Assembly: GCA_963791945.1 (NCBI GenBank)
Contig: CAWBUD010000002.1
Location: 4,092,001 to 4,156,000 of the forward strand
DNA from: PALSA-1003 sp963791945
GTDB lineage: Bacteria; Pseudomonadota; Gammaproteobacteria; Burkholderiales; Casimicrobiaceae
Length of the DNA: 64,000 bases
Reading direction: 5' to 3'
The stretch's first letter is position 1. The number at the start of each line of letters is the position of its first letter. The notes under the pieces were generated by a model, which saw only the letters and a program-made list of their open reading frames with translations, was not told where the DNA came from and ran no database searches. Positions 51,739-59,777 of the stretch are shown piece after piece. A program made the position numbers and the translations under genes.

Positions 51739-52038
51739 TCAGCGAAGCCGATGTCGCCGGCTCGACGCCCGTCGGCGGCGGCCGGGTGGGGGATCCGCGC
51801 CGGAGGCGACCAGTTCCGGATGGAATCCCAGCACTTCCTCGATATCCGCCGGGTGCGCGTAGAACGGCTCGATGAGGGCCTCGCTCGGCAAGATAAACGG
51901 TTCGTGACAGGCGTTGAGGTGATGGACTACGCCCTCCCGCAACCGACCCTCGGGATCGCGCAAGCGCACGATCGCCCCAGGGCGAATTTCGCCTCGGGGC
52001 ACGCGGCGGGAATTGGCAACGGCATGTCTTTGTCCCAT
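51739..52038 (-). CDS. Small protein of unknown function
   Basis: A 99-residue frame. The ATG at 52038 has CGGAG six bases upstream. A GTG at 52056, overlapping the previous stop, is an alternative. The central part looks like a folded domain (GEIRPGAIVRLRDPEGRLREGVVHHLNACHEPFILPSEALIEPFYAHPADIEEVLGFHPEL) and the C-terminus is Arg-rich. It follows the 86-codon gene at once and precedes the SET gene by 119 bases. No family is recognised. Confidence 0.5.
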   Translation of the reverse strand: MGQRHAVANSRRVPRGEIRPGAIVRLRDPEGRLREGVVHHLNACHEPFILPSEALIEPFYAHPADIEEVLGFHPELVASGADPPPGRRRRASSRRHRLR

Positions 52039-52052
52039 GGACGCTCCGGGCT

Positions 52053-52313
52053 TCACCGGGCAGCTCTCGCGCCGTTCGGCTTCACGGTGATGTGCCGCGC
52101 ACGCATGAGCGCGCGCAGCAGGTGCGCAAGCTCTTCGCGCAACTCGACGACGTCGTGACCGTCGGCTTCGAGGAGCTCGAGAAGAGCCCGCAGGTGGGGG
52201 GCGGACAGCGGCAGGCTGCCGCCGTGGTAGGGCGGATTGCCGTGCAGCAGATCGTGCACGCGGCGGCCCAGGTCTTTGGGATTCGGTAGTCGCTGATGGG
52301 GATGGTGACGCAA
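52053..52313 (-). CDS. Small helical protein of unknown function
   Basis: An 86-residue frame starting at TTG, with GAGGTGAG just upstream. The middle reads as amphipathic helices with leucine heptads (LSAPHLRALLELLEADGHDVVELREELAHLLRALMRARHI), suggesting a dimeric or partner-binding helix bundle. It overlaps or abuts the next small gene, forming a coupled pair. No family is recognised. Confidence 0.45.
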   Translation of the reverse strand: MRHHPHQRLPNPKDLGRRVHDLLHGNPPYHGGSLPLSAPHLRALLELLEADGHDVVELREELAHLLRALMRARHITVKPNGARAAR

Positions 52314-52417
52314 GTACTCACCTCGCGACGGCTCTAAGGCAATTAGACGCGGCCGTCGTCGGCGGGTTCAGAACGATCGACGAGCGACGCGGGTGCCGCG
52401 GCGAGGCTGCTTAGTAT

Positions 52418-53800
52418 TCAGGCGCTTGCAGGCACAGGCTGGGGAAACCGGACCACAACGCGCGTCCCGCCGCGGCCGCCATCAGGCGTTTCGACAAGCA
52501 GGGAAGCGCCATGCCTTTGCGCCACCTCCTTGACGATCGCCAATCCCAGGCCCGTTCCGTCTCCCGACGTGCCCTGGATCCGATAGAAGCGCTCGAAGAC
52601 CCGCCCGCGCGCGGACGCCGGAATACCGGGTCCCGTGTCCTCGACGCTAAGGTACGAGCTACCCGAATCGGGACCGCAGCGAACCGTCACGGCGCCGCCG
52701 GGCGGCGTATAGCGCAGGGCGTTGTCCACAAGATTGTCAACGAGTTCGCCCAGGAGAACCGGGTCCCCCGCGATCTGCGCGTGCTCGAGCACGAAGCCCA
52801 GATCGATGTCGCGAGCGATGGCCCGTTGCACCCACTCGTCCGCGGCGGTATCCGCGACTGCGTAGAGATCGACCGAAGCTGTGCGGATCGAATCACTCGC
52901 GGTGGCCTCGGCCCTGGCGAGCGCGAGGAGCTGATTGGCGAGGTGACCCGTGCGCACGGTCGCCTTGTGCATGCCCGAGATCTCGCTGCGCACATCGGCA
53001 GGAAGATCTCGCCGCAACAGGAGCTCGAGGTGCATCTGCAATCCGGCGAGAGGCGTGCGGAGCTCGTGCGCGGCATTGGCGAGGAAGCGCTGCTGCATTT
53101 GGTTCGACTCGCGCAGTCGCGCGAGGAGCCGGTTCAGAGCTTCGATCGCCGGCGCGATCTCGCTCGGAGCGGACGTCTCGTCGAGCGGATGCAGCTCGTG
53201 CGCCGAGCGCCCGAGAAGCTGCGTGCGCACCGAGGCGAGCGGCGCGATGCCTCGCGCCACGCCCGTCCAGGCCAGCGCGAGCGTCGCAAGGGCGATGAGC
53301 AGCACCGGGAGAAGCCCGGCAGCGAGCACTTCCCAGATCAGGCGGTTGCGCTTGTGAAGCGTCTCGGCAACCTGCACGTAGAAACCGTTGTCGGACCGTA
53401 TCGCGGCAACGCGTACGGGCTGGCCCTCATAACGGTTGTCGAAAAAGGCGCGTTCGCCGCGGGTCAGGCTGGGCGGCATGCCGAGCGCTTCGTCGCCCGC
53501 GACGACAGCGCCATCCGGTGCCCGTACTTGAAAAATGAGCGTGTCCTCGTGGTCGTACAGCAGCGCTTCCTGCGCCTGCTGAAGCATGGCGAGGTGCGGC
53601 CCGCTCGCATCCATCGTTACGTTGGCCGCCATGTCCAGTGCGGGATCGAGGAGCGATCTGTCGTACGCCGACTTTGCCACGTGCAGTGCGACGAAGTAGG
53701 TCACGGCCGACGCTCCGATGACCAGAAGCAGGAGCGAAGGAATCAGAAACAGAAGCAGGCGCCTACGAATGCTTCCCCGCCGGACCGGGCCGCTATCCAT
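52418..53800 (-). CDS. Sensor histidine kinase (QseC/TctE-like)
   Basis: A 460-residue membrane kinase. There are two transmembrane helices (LLLFLIPSLLLLVIGASAVTYFV and LAAGLLPVLLIALATLALAW) around a periplasmic sensor of about 120 residues. The phosphoacceptor His245 is in NAAHELRTPLAG. The ATPase domain has LVDNLVDNALRYTPPGG (N box), VEDTGPGIP, and GDGTGLGLAIVKEVAQRHG (G boxes). The start at 53800 overlaps the regulator stop (ATGGATAG), so the pair is coupled. The ligand is not evident. TctE relatives respond to tricarboxylates and QseC relatives to other signals. Confidence 0.93.
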   Translation of the reverse strand: MDSGPVRRGSIRRRLLLFLIPSLLLLVIGASAVTYFVALHVAKSAYDRSLLDPALDMAANVTMDASGPHLAMLQQAQEALLYDHEDTLIFQVRAPDGAVVAGDEALGMPPSLTRGERAFFDNRYEGQPVRVAAIRSDNGFYVQVAETLHKRNRLIWEVLAAGLLPVLLIALATLALAWTGVARGIAPLASVRTQLLGRSAHELHPLDETSAPSEIAPAIEALNRLLARLRESNQMQQRFLANAAHELRTPLAGLQMHLELLLRRDLPADVRSEISGMHKATVRTGHLANQLLALARAEATASDSIRTASVDLYAVADTAADEWVQRAIARDIDLGFVLEHAQIAGDPVLLGELVDNLVDNALRYTPPGGAVTVRCGPDSGSSYLSVEDTGPGIPASARGRVFERFYRIQGTSGDGTGLGLAIVKEVAQRHGASLLVETPDGGRGGTRVVVRFPQPVPASA

Positions 53801-54467
53801 CGGGCGCCTCCCACAGATAGCCGAATCCACGGACGGTACGAATATGCACGCCAGCGGACTCTATCTTGGAACGCAGACGCGAAACGTAGACTTCGATCGC
53901 ATTCGGGCTCAAGTGCGCATCGTAGTCGGCGAGCTGCTGCGCGATCTGCTCCTTGCCGAGTACGCGTCCCGGGCGCGCCATGAACAGCTCGAGCAGCGCC
54001 CACTCGCGCGCCGTCAGATCGATCGCCGCACCGCCGCAGCGGATGCTTTTCGCTTCGACATCGACGGTGAGCTGACCGATGGATACGGCGCCCGCCGGGA
54101 GCGAAATCCGCCGCAACAGCGCCCGGACGCGGGCTTCGAATTCGGTGATCGAAAACGGTTTGGTCAGGTAGTCGTCCGCGCCGAGATCGAGCCCGTGCAC
54201 GCGATCCTCGACGGCGTCGCGCGCCGTCAGCACCAGGACGTTGGTCGTCGAGTGGCGACCGCGACCGCGCAACCGTCGCAGCACCTCGAAGCCGTCGATG
54301 TCCGGAAGTCCGATGTCGAGCACGACCAGGGCATACGCGGAGGCGCGAAGGGCCTTGTCCGCCTGCGCCCCGGTCTCCGCGTGATCGACCGCGTGGCCGG
54401 CCCGGGTCAGAACGCGGGTGAGGCCGTCGGCAAGAAGCGAATCGTCTTCGACGACAAGAATGCGCAT
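53793..54467 (-). CDS. OmpR-family response regulator (QseB/TctD-like)
   Basis: A 224-residue regulator. The receiver domain has the acidic pocket VEDD near residue 7, the phosphoacceptor Asp51 in VVLDIGLPD, a Thr in VLVLTARD, and Lys in LTKPF. The C-terminal winged helix (LTAREWALLELFMARPGRVLGKEQIAQQL and YVSRLRSKIESAGVHIRTVRGFGYLW) binds DNA as a direct-repeat dimer. It is cotranscribed with the sensor kinase. Direct repeats upstream of the nearby porin gene are candidate targets. Confidence 0.95.
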   Translation of the reverse strand: MRILVVEDDSLLADGLTRVLTRAGHAVDHAETGAQADKALRASAYALVVLDIGLPDIDGFEVLRRLRGRGRHSTTNVLVLTARDAVEDRVHGLDLGADDYLTKPFSITEFEARVRALLRRISLPAGAVSIGQLTVDVEAKSIRCGGAAIDLTAREWALLELFMARPGRVLGKEQIAQQLADYDAHLSPNAIEVYVSRLRSKIESAGVHIRTVRGFGYLWEAPDG

Positions 54468-54608
54468 CGCCTAATGGGTCGCCATGTTGGTTCGCCTGCC
54501 ACGCCGTATCCGATCCGCGCGGACGCGAAGAAGTTTTTCAAGTGAGATGTGAAGGTACATGCCGGCGAAGAAACCGCTCCCGCAAGGTCATTCTACCGCG
54601 CACCGCCG

Positions 54609-55220
54609 CTAGAATTGGGTGTGGAGCCCGACCATGAATCCGTGCGGCAGGATCCCGAGAATGACCGGGGTTTCGCGCTGATGGGCGAGGTAGCCGGTGA
54701 GGGTTCCGAGCCCGAACGCTGCCAGCACGTCGGTCTGCCAGTGCGCTTGCGACTTCACCCGAGCGACCATGTCGTAGGCGGGTAGCAGCTCCAGGGCGTA
54801 GACGGCGGGGTAATCATGGCCGTACTCCAGCACGAACGGTGTGACGATGGCGGTCACGGCGGTTACTTCGCCGCTCGGGAAGCTGTAGTGCCCGCTGCCT
54901 TGAAACCATTCGTTCGGATCGCTGGTTTGCGTCGGACGGGCGCGGGTGAAGATGTGCTTCATCGCCTCCGACGAGATCGCTCCGAGAGCCGAAGAGTCGA
55001 TGGACTGCCAGAACGTCTTGCCGAGTCGATCCTCTCCGCCCAGCCAGACCGCACCGGCGATCTCGCCGCCGACCAGCGTGTAAACCAGCGCCTGCTGGTA
55101 GCTGCGCTTCCAGATGCCACTCTCGTCGAAGCTCACTACGTGGTCGACGCCGGCGAACGAGCCTCCTGCATAGAGCAAGCAGCAGAGGAGAGCGCGAGCG
55201 AGGCCATATGGGCGTGCCAT
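54609..55220 (-). CDS. PAP2-family lipid phosphatase
   Basis: A 203-residue membrane or exported phosphatase with signal-like N-terminus. The three acid-phosphatase motifs are present in altered form: KHIFTRARP (motif 1, K...RP), GHYSFPSGEVTAV (motif 2, where the usual PSGH is PSGE), and SQAHWQTDVLA (motif 3, His and Asp). The His-to-Glu change in motif 2 is seen in some bacterial branches, so activity is possible but not certain. Substrates in the family are phosphatidate, undecaprenyl pyrophosphate or similar. Confidence 0.85.
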   Translation of the reverse strand: MARPYGLARALLCCLLYAGGSFAGVDHVVSFDESGIWKRSYQQALVYTLVGGEIAGAVWLGGEDRLGKTFWQSIDSSALGAISSEAMKHIFTRARPTQTSDPNEWFQGSGHYSFPSGEVTAVTAIVTPFVLEYGHDYPAVYALELLPAYDMVARVKSQAHWQTDVLAAFGLGTLTGYLAHQRETPVILGILPHGFMVGLHTQF

Positions 55221-55270
55221 GATCGTCCTCGGTTGTCGCCTCTACGCTTCCTAAGCGTTTAATTCACTAC

Positions 55271-55312
55271 GTAAAACATCCGGGCGGCGTACGCGGAGAA
55301 CGGACGCCGCCC
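55271..55312 (-). terminator. Terminator-like hairpin after the porin gene
   Basis: Read on the minus strand, a nine-pair stem (GGGCGGCGT/ACGCCGCCC, 55282-55290 with 55304-55312) is followed by GGATGTTTTAC. The T-run is short, but the position directly downstream of the porin stop supports a terminator. Confidence 0.55.
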
Positions 55313-55331
55313 GCGTCTTTGAGACCTGTCC

Positions 55332-56903
55332 TTAAAACTTGAACGCTACCCCTGCCGAGACGCCCTGCAACCTGCCACCCGTGAAGCAATGCGGGCCGGT
55401 GTTGGTCACGCCGCCGGTCGTGGGATCGAACGCCGCCAACGGTGTCGAGTCGTGGCAGTCCGTCGTCACGCCATGACCGCCTGCGCCGAGGTCGTAGTGC
55501 GCATCGGCATGGTTGTCCGTCATCGCGTAGTCGATATAGAGCGTCGTGTACTTGTCGAGCGCATGCCTCCACGCCAGTGAGTACATGTTGGCGGAATTGT
55601 CGAAGCTGGTCTGGTCGGGCGGCGTGTTGTGCCCCCCCAGGAAGCCCTTGGACTTGCCCGCGTGCCCCCATCCGAAGCTCACGTTGTCCTTGGCGGTCAG
55701 CACTTGCGTCAGTGCCAGCCAAGTCGCGTTGTCGCGCGTGCGCTCGTCCTGGAACTCGAGATCGGAGGGTATATGCCGCTTCGTGCGTTCCCAGAGCGCG
55801 TTCACGGTGGTCTTGGTCGCGAACGTGTACTGGCCACCGATCTTGAAAGCATCTTCGTCGCCCGTATCTCTGGGATCGAGATTGGCAAGATCGCTCGTGC
55901 GATTCACGTCCTTGTGCCTCTCGAACGCGGCGGTTAGGTAGAGCGGGCCGCCCGTGTAGGCGGCACTCAAGCTGTAGAGGTCGCCGAACGAGCCGTCGTT
56001 ACACGTCGGCTGCAGCGCCCCGCTCCCCGGTATGTTGCCGCCCGCGCAGTCCGGCTCGGAGGAGGGCACGATGCTGCTGGTGTCGTCCCGGTTCTGGCCC
56101 GGCGAGTACATCGCCTTGAACGAAGCGCCGCTCCAGCTCGGGGACTCGTACCAGATCGCATGCGACGCGCGCAGGCCGAACTCGACGCGATTGTCTCCGC
56201 CCGTATTGCCGATCATGACGCGATAATCGCCGAGCATGCCGGAGAAAGGATTCAGCCGATCGGTCGAGGTCTTGTACGGCGTCTCGTTCTTGCCGATCAT
56301 GACGGCGCCCCAGTCCTTGCCGGAAAAGCCGACGAAGCTGTTGCGCGAGAACAACGCGCCGTTGACCGTATCGCTGATGTTCGACGTGGACTGCTTGGTT
56401 CCCGGCGTTGCGGAGATATCGATCCCCGCTTCCAGCTGCCAGATCAGATTGAGATCCGGCTGCAGCGGATGAATCCCCTTGATCCCCAGATATGACAGAT
56501 TGGTCGCGATCGCCGGCTGCCAACCCATCTTTCCGACCGGCATGCCGCCGTTTTCCCCGTAGTCGCTCTTGAGACCCTTGGTCGTGTAGTCGAAGGAGAC
56601 GTCGAGATTGCCGTACAACGACACCTCGCCGCCGCCGGGAACGAGGAACGTCAGCGCGTCGCCGGGCTTGCGTACAACGTACGGTCCGCCGCCCTTCGCA
56701 GCTTCGGCCTCCTCCTTCTGCTTGGCCTCTTTCTGCTTATTCATCTCCGTCGTCACCTGATCCAGCTGCGCCTTGATCGCTTCGAGTTGCTTCTGCAGCG
56801 TCTGCACCTGCGCCTGCAGATCGGACGTCACGTCGGCGCGTGCGGGCGCGGCCAGGGCGAGCGAAGTCGCGACCGCGGTGATCAGCATGAGCTTCACGTT
56901 CAT
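55332..56903 (-). CDS. Gram-negative porin with N-terminal coiled coil
   Basis: A 523-residue outer-membrane porin. The signal peptide (LMLITAVATSLALAAPARA) is followed by a heptad coiled coil (LQAQVQTLQKQLEAIKAQLDQVTTEM) that can trimerise or contact peptidoglycan. A barrel of aromatic strands then starts VSLYGNLDVSFDYTTKG and ends SAGVAFKF with the terminal Phe needed for BAM recognition. AGGAGGAG precedes the ATG. Related porins pass organic anions or amino acids. It lies near the two-component pair, and tandem direct repeats stand upstream. Confidence 0.92.
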   Translation of the reverse strand: MNVKLMLITAVATSLALAAPARADVTSDLQAQVQTLQKQLEAIKAQLDQVTTEMNKQKEAKQKEEAEAAKGGGPYVVRKPGDALTFLVPGGGEVSLYGNLDVSFDYTTKGLKSDYGENGGMPVGKMGWQPAIATNLSYLGIKGIHPLQPDLNLIWQLEAGIDISATPGTKQSTSNISDTVNGALFSRNSFVGFSGKDWGAVMIGKNETPYKTSTDRLNPFSGMLGDYRVMIGNTGGDNRVEFGLRASHAIWYESPSWSGASFKAMYSPGQNRDDTSSIVPSSEPDCAGGNIPGSGALQPTCNDGSFGDLYSLSAAYTGGPLYLTAAFERHKDVNRTSDLANLDPRDTGDEDAFKIGGQYTFATKTTVNALWERTKRHIPSDLEFQDERTRDNATWLALTQVLTAKDNVSFGWGHAGKSKGFLGGHNTPPDQTSFDNSANMYSLAWRHALDKYTTLYIDYAMTDNHADAHYDLGAGGHGVTTDCHDSTPLAAFDPTTGGVTNTGPHCFTGGRLQGVSAGVAFKF

Positions 56904-57021
56904 CGGGCTCCTCCTAGGATCGTTGACGTTGTGCCGCTATCGGATCGCTTCTTCTTGGCGGCGCGATGAGCTCGACAGCGCGCCTTCGCGACCGCAGCTG
57001 ATCCTACCCGCGCGAGCTGTC

Positions 57022-57043
57022 GCGCAGCTGAAGCGCAGCTGAC
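57022..57043. promoter_or_regulatory. Tandem 11-bp direct repeats, possible response-regulator site
   Basis: GCGCAGCTGAA (57022-57032) is followed at once by GCGCAGCTGAC (57033-57043), and a further CGCAGCTGA stands at 56993-57001. An 11-base repeat period is what OmpR-family dimers recognise. The sites lie about 90-140 bases upstream of the porin start. The binding protein is inferred only. Confidence 0.35.
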
Positions 57044-57183
57044 GGACTGCTGACGGGAAGGGCGCGCGTGCCGCGGAAGCGGACGCGCTAAGCGGACAAA
57101 GGACGGCCCGCGAAGGCTGGCTCTTTCACTGCGGCCAGCGTGCACTGACGCGGCATTGGCGAATTTGCGCGACGGTGAGACGA

Positions 57184-57792
57184 CTAGCGGGCGCTGCTCG
57201 CGAGCGCGCTGCGGCGCAGGATCTCGGTCCTGATCTCGTCGAACTGCTTGCGCGTTTCGGCCTCGATGACCGCGGGTCCGATGAGCGGCGGTACCCAGAC
57301 CTCCGGCACGAACCGCCCGCTGTTGAGGATGTGCACTTCGTTGCCGTCGTCGACGACGCGGGTCGTGAATTCCGATGATTTCAGCGTGCCGCTGATGAGC
57401 CGGGAGCGTATCTCCTGCTGGGGCAGGAGGTGAATCTCGCGCAGGTTTTCGAAGCTGAACGACAGCAGCCCGCGCTGCGCGTTTCCGCGCTGGAACACCT
57501 GCAGCGTATCGCCGTCGCGCCCGCGCAGCTCGCTCACCTTGAGGTTCGTCACAAACCGCGCCATGTGATCGTAATCGGTGAGCACTTCCCACACTACCGC
57601 ATGAGGCGCGCGCACCGGACAGTCGACGTGAACGACGATCTCCTCGCCGTTCTTCTGCACGGCGACCGCGATGTCGTCCGCGGGAGCGGTCGGGGGTGCA
57701 CCGCGCGACGAGGCCGCGAGGAGCAGCGCGACGAGCGCGAACGCGAGGCGCGGAAGCACGGCAATAAGCGGGGAGGACGGGCTGGCCGACAT
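57184..57792 (-). CDS. Exported SRPBCC (START-like) family protein
   Basis: A 202-residue protein with signal peptide (LPRLAFALVALLLAASSRG). The mature domain is a helix-grip fold of the SRPBCC superfamily: VHVDCPVRAPHAVVWEVLTDYDHMARFVTNLKVSELRGRDGD and SFSFENLREIHLLPQQEIRSRLISGTLKSSEFTTRVVDDG. Members bind hydrophobic ligands such as lipids. It is probably periplasmic. It stands alone on the minus strand, close to the tRNA gene. Confidence 0.88.
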   Translation of the reverse strand: MSASPSSPLIAVLPRLAFALVALLLAASSRGAPPTAPADDIAVAVQKNGEEIVVHVDCPVRAPHAVVWEVLTDYDHMARFVTNLKVSELRGRDGDTLQVFQRGNAQRGLLSFSFENLREIHLLPQQEIRSRLISGTLKSSEFTTRVVDDGNEVHILNSGRFVPEVWVPPLIGPAVIEAETRKQFDEIRTEILRRSALASSAR

Positions 57793-57921
57793 GCTACTGG
57801 TAACGACCGTCTGCCGCGAAGGGCGTTCCGTAGGAAAACGGCGGCTGATGGTCAGGGGTTCGCCCGAGCGCCGTCAGTCTTACGGCGACGAAGTCATCCG
57901 GGCAGCCGGGAGCAACTAAGC

Positions 57922-57941
57922 GCCGACGGTACGCCGTCGGC
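57922..57941. terminator. Hairpin downstream of tRNA-Ala
   Basis: GCCGACGG (57922-57929), loop TACG, CCGTCGGC (57934-57941): an exact eight-pair stem 9 bases beyond the tRNA 3' end on the minus strand. It is likely a processing or termination structure for the tRNA transcript. There is no strong T-run. Confidence 0.5.
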
Positions 57942-57950
57942 CTTTGGAAC

Positions 57951-58026
<76 letters not shown>

Positions 58027-58119
58027 TGAACCAAAAATTATAGCGGTGCTCGGTGCGCGCCGCAAACCGCGCCTGTACGGGGCCTGCGCCAGGTGCGCGC
58101 CCGCCCAGAGCGCTGTCAG

Positions 58120-58171
58120 GTAGCGAAGCTCCGGCACGACGTACACTAGCGTAGCGAAGCTCCGGCACGAC
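58120..58171. repeat. Two-copy 21-bp direct repeat, 31-bp period
   Basis: A 21-base unit starting GTAGCGAAGCTCCGG and ending CACGAC occurs at 58120-58140 and 58151-58171, identical in both, separated by GTACACTAGC. The non-coding context between tRNA-Ala and the DedA gene suggests a dispersed genomic repeat rather than a coding feature. Confidence 0.8.
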
Positions 58172-58287
58172 AGACACCAGCGCCGGTAGCGCCGGGCCTG
58201 GCCGACGCCGTATCACACGGCGAGGCCACTTGATGCGGCGGGGAATCGCCCCCATAGGAGACCTGCATCCTAGACAGTGGAGATCGA

Positions 58288-59214
58288 GTGAATCATCTGA
58301 TTGCGCTGCTTCAGCAATACGGTTTGGGCTTCGTCTTCGTCAACGTGCTTGCATTGCAGGCCGGCCTGCCGCTGCCCGCGTATCCGACGCTCATCGTCGC
58401 GGGCGCGTTCGCGGCGACCGGCGGCAGCCCGCTCTGGCAGCTCGTCGGCGTAGGCATTCTCGCTTCGATCGTCGCGGATACCGGGTGGTATACGGCAGGA
58501 CGCAGGTTCGGCATGCGCATCCTCGCCACGCTCTGTCGCGTGTCGCTGTCGCAGGATTCCTGCGTCCGGCAGACCGAGTCGATCTTCCAGCGCTTCGGGC
58601 CCGCTTCGATGCTGTTCGCGAAGTTCGTCCCGGGGTTCGCTTCGGTCGCCACGGCACTCGCCGGCGCGATCCGCCTCCGCTACGCGACCTTCGTGCTGTT
58701 CGATGCGATCGGGGCCGGTCTCTGGGTCGGTCTGGCCGTCGGCCTGGGCTATCTCTTCCGCGACGCGATCAGCGATGTCATGGCCAAGCTCGCGTCGCTC
58801 GGCAAGTACGGGTTGATGCTCGTGATCGCAGGATTCGCGGTCTGGATACTGATCAAGTGGTGGCGCCGTTATCTCTTCGCGAAGCAGCTGAGGATGGATC
58901 GGGTCTCGGTCGACGAGCTCAAGCAGATGCTGGAGGAGAAGAAGGTCCAGGCGCTGGTCGACGTGCGCTCGGCGTTGACGCAGGCTGCGACCGGTCGGAT
59001 TCCAGGCGCCCTTGCGATCGACATGCAGAAGATCGAAGCCTCGTTCAAGGGCGTGCCCATCGACGGCGAAGTGATTCTCTACTGCGCCTGCCCCAACGAG
59101 GCGACCGCGGTCAAAGTCGCGCAGAAGCTGAAGAAAGTCGGCTACAAGCGGATCCGTCCGCTCCAGGGCGGCATCGACGCCTGGATCGAAGCCGGCTTGG
59201 AGGTCGAGCGGTAG
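58288..59214 (+). CDS. DedA-family membrane protein fused to a rhodanese domain
   Basis: A 308-residue protein with GTG start and GGAG about 7 bases upstream. Residues 1-195 are a DedA/VTT membrane domain: LALQAGLPLPAYPTLIVAGA, ADTGWYTAGRRFG and the signature FGPASMLFAKFVPGFASVATALAGAIRL. Residues 205-308 are a rhodanese domain (VQALVDVRSALTQAATGRIPGA) with the active-site Cys in VILYCACPNEATAV and a final LQGGIDAWIEAGLEVE. DedA proteins are lipid-transport proteins. The fused sulfur-transfer domain would face the cytoplasm. The fusion is recurrent in proteobacteria but its role is unknown. Confidence 0.92.
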   Translation: MNHLIALLQQYGLGFVFVNVLALQAGLPLPAYPTLIVAGAFAATGGSPLWQLVGVGILASIVADTGWYTAGRRFGMRILATLCRVSLSQDSCVRQTESIFQRFGPASMLFAKFVPGFASVATALAGAIRLRYATFVLFDAIGAGLWVGLAVGLGYLFRDAISDVMAKLASLGKYGLMLVIAGFAVWILIKWWRRYLFAKQLRMDRVSVDELKQMLEEKKVQALVDVRSALTQAATGRIPGALAIDMQKIEASFKGVPIDGEVILYCACPNEATAVKVAQKLKKVGYKRIRPLQGGIDAWIEAGLEVER

Positions 59215-59263
59215 CACGCGTCCGTGCTACAGTGCCTCAGGAGCGAAACAGGGTCGGCGGGCG

Positions 59264-59644
59264 ATGAGCAAACAAGCAATACACACCGCAGCCGCGCCGG
59301 CGGCGATCGGTCCGTATTCCCAGGCGATCCGCGCGGGCAATACGGTTTATCTGTCGGGTCAGATCGGGCTGGATCCGGCGACCGGAAGCTTGCGCGAAGG
59401 TACGGAGGCGCAGGCTCGTCAGGTCCTGGAGAACCTGCGCGCGGTGGCGCAAGCCGCCGGAGGCTCGCTGGACGACATCGTGAAGCTCACGCTGCTTCTG
59501 GCCGACATGGCGGACTTCGCCAAGGTCAACGAGATCATGGCGCGCGCCTTCGCAAAGCCTTACCCAGCCAGGGCGACCTACCAGGTCGCGGCGCTGCCCA
59601 AGGGTGCACGAATCGAAATCGACGCGGTGCTGGTCCTGCCTTGA
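59264..59644 (+). CDS. ridA: RidA family enamine/imine deaminase
   Basis: A 126-residue RidA/YjgF protein: AAPAAIGPYSQAIRAGNTVYLSGQIGLDPATG at the start and YPARATYQVAALPKGARIEIDAVLVLP at the end, including the substrate-binding Arg of PARAT. The trimeric enzyme hydrolyses 2-aminoacrylate and related enamines produced by threonine/serine dehydratases, in the cytosol. The ridA-recG order is common in Betaproteobacteria. It lies 49 bases downstream of the DedA gene and 133 bases before recG. Confidence 0.93.
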   Translation: MSKQAIHTAAAPAAIGPYSQAIRAGNTVYLSGQIGLDPATGSLREGTEAQARQVLENLRAVAQAAGGSLDDIVKLTLLLADMADFAKVNEIMARAFAKPYPARATYQVAALPKGARIEIDAVLVLP

Positions 59645-59777
59645 TGCGTGGCGAGGGGTAGTCCGCTCTGGGACGCGTAGCCCGGGCTCCAGCGAGAGCG
59701 ATGCCCGGGGACGCCGCATGCCGGGGCCCGCTTGCGCTCACCTCCGGGCCACATTCCGCGCGGAAGCATCTCGCTCC

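Noticed and set aside
58120..58171. A two-repeat, one-spacer mini CRISPR
   Set aside because: Only two copies with a 10-base spacer, no cas gene, and the unit is not palindromic. Spacer length is far below CRISPR range.
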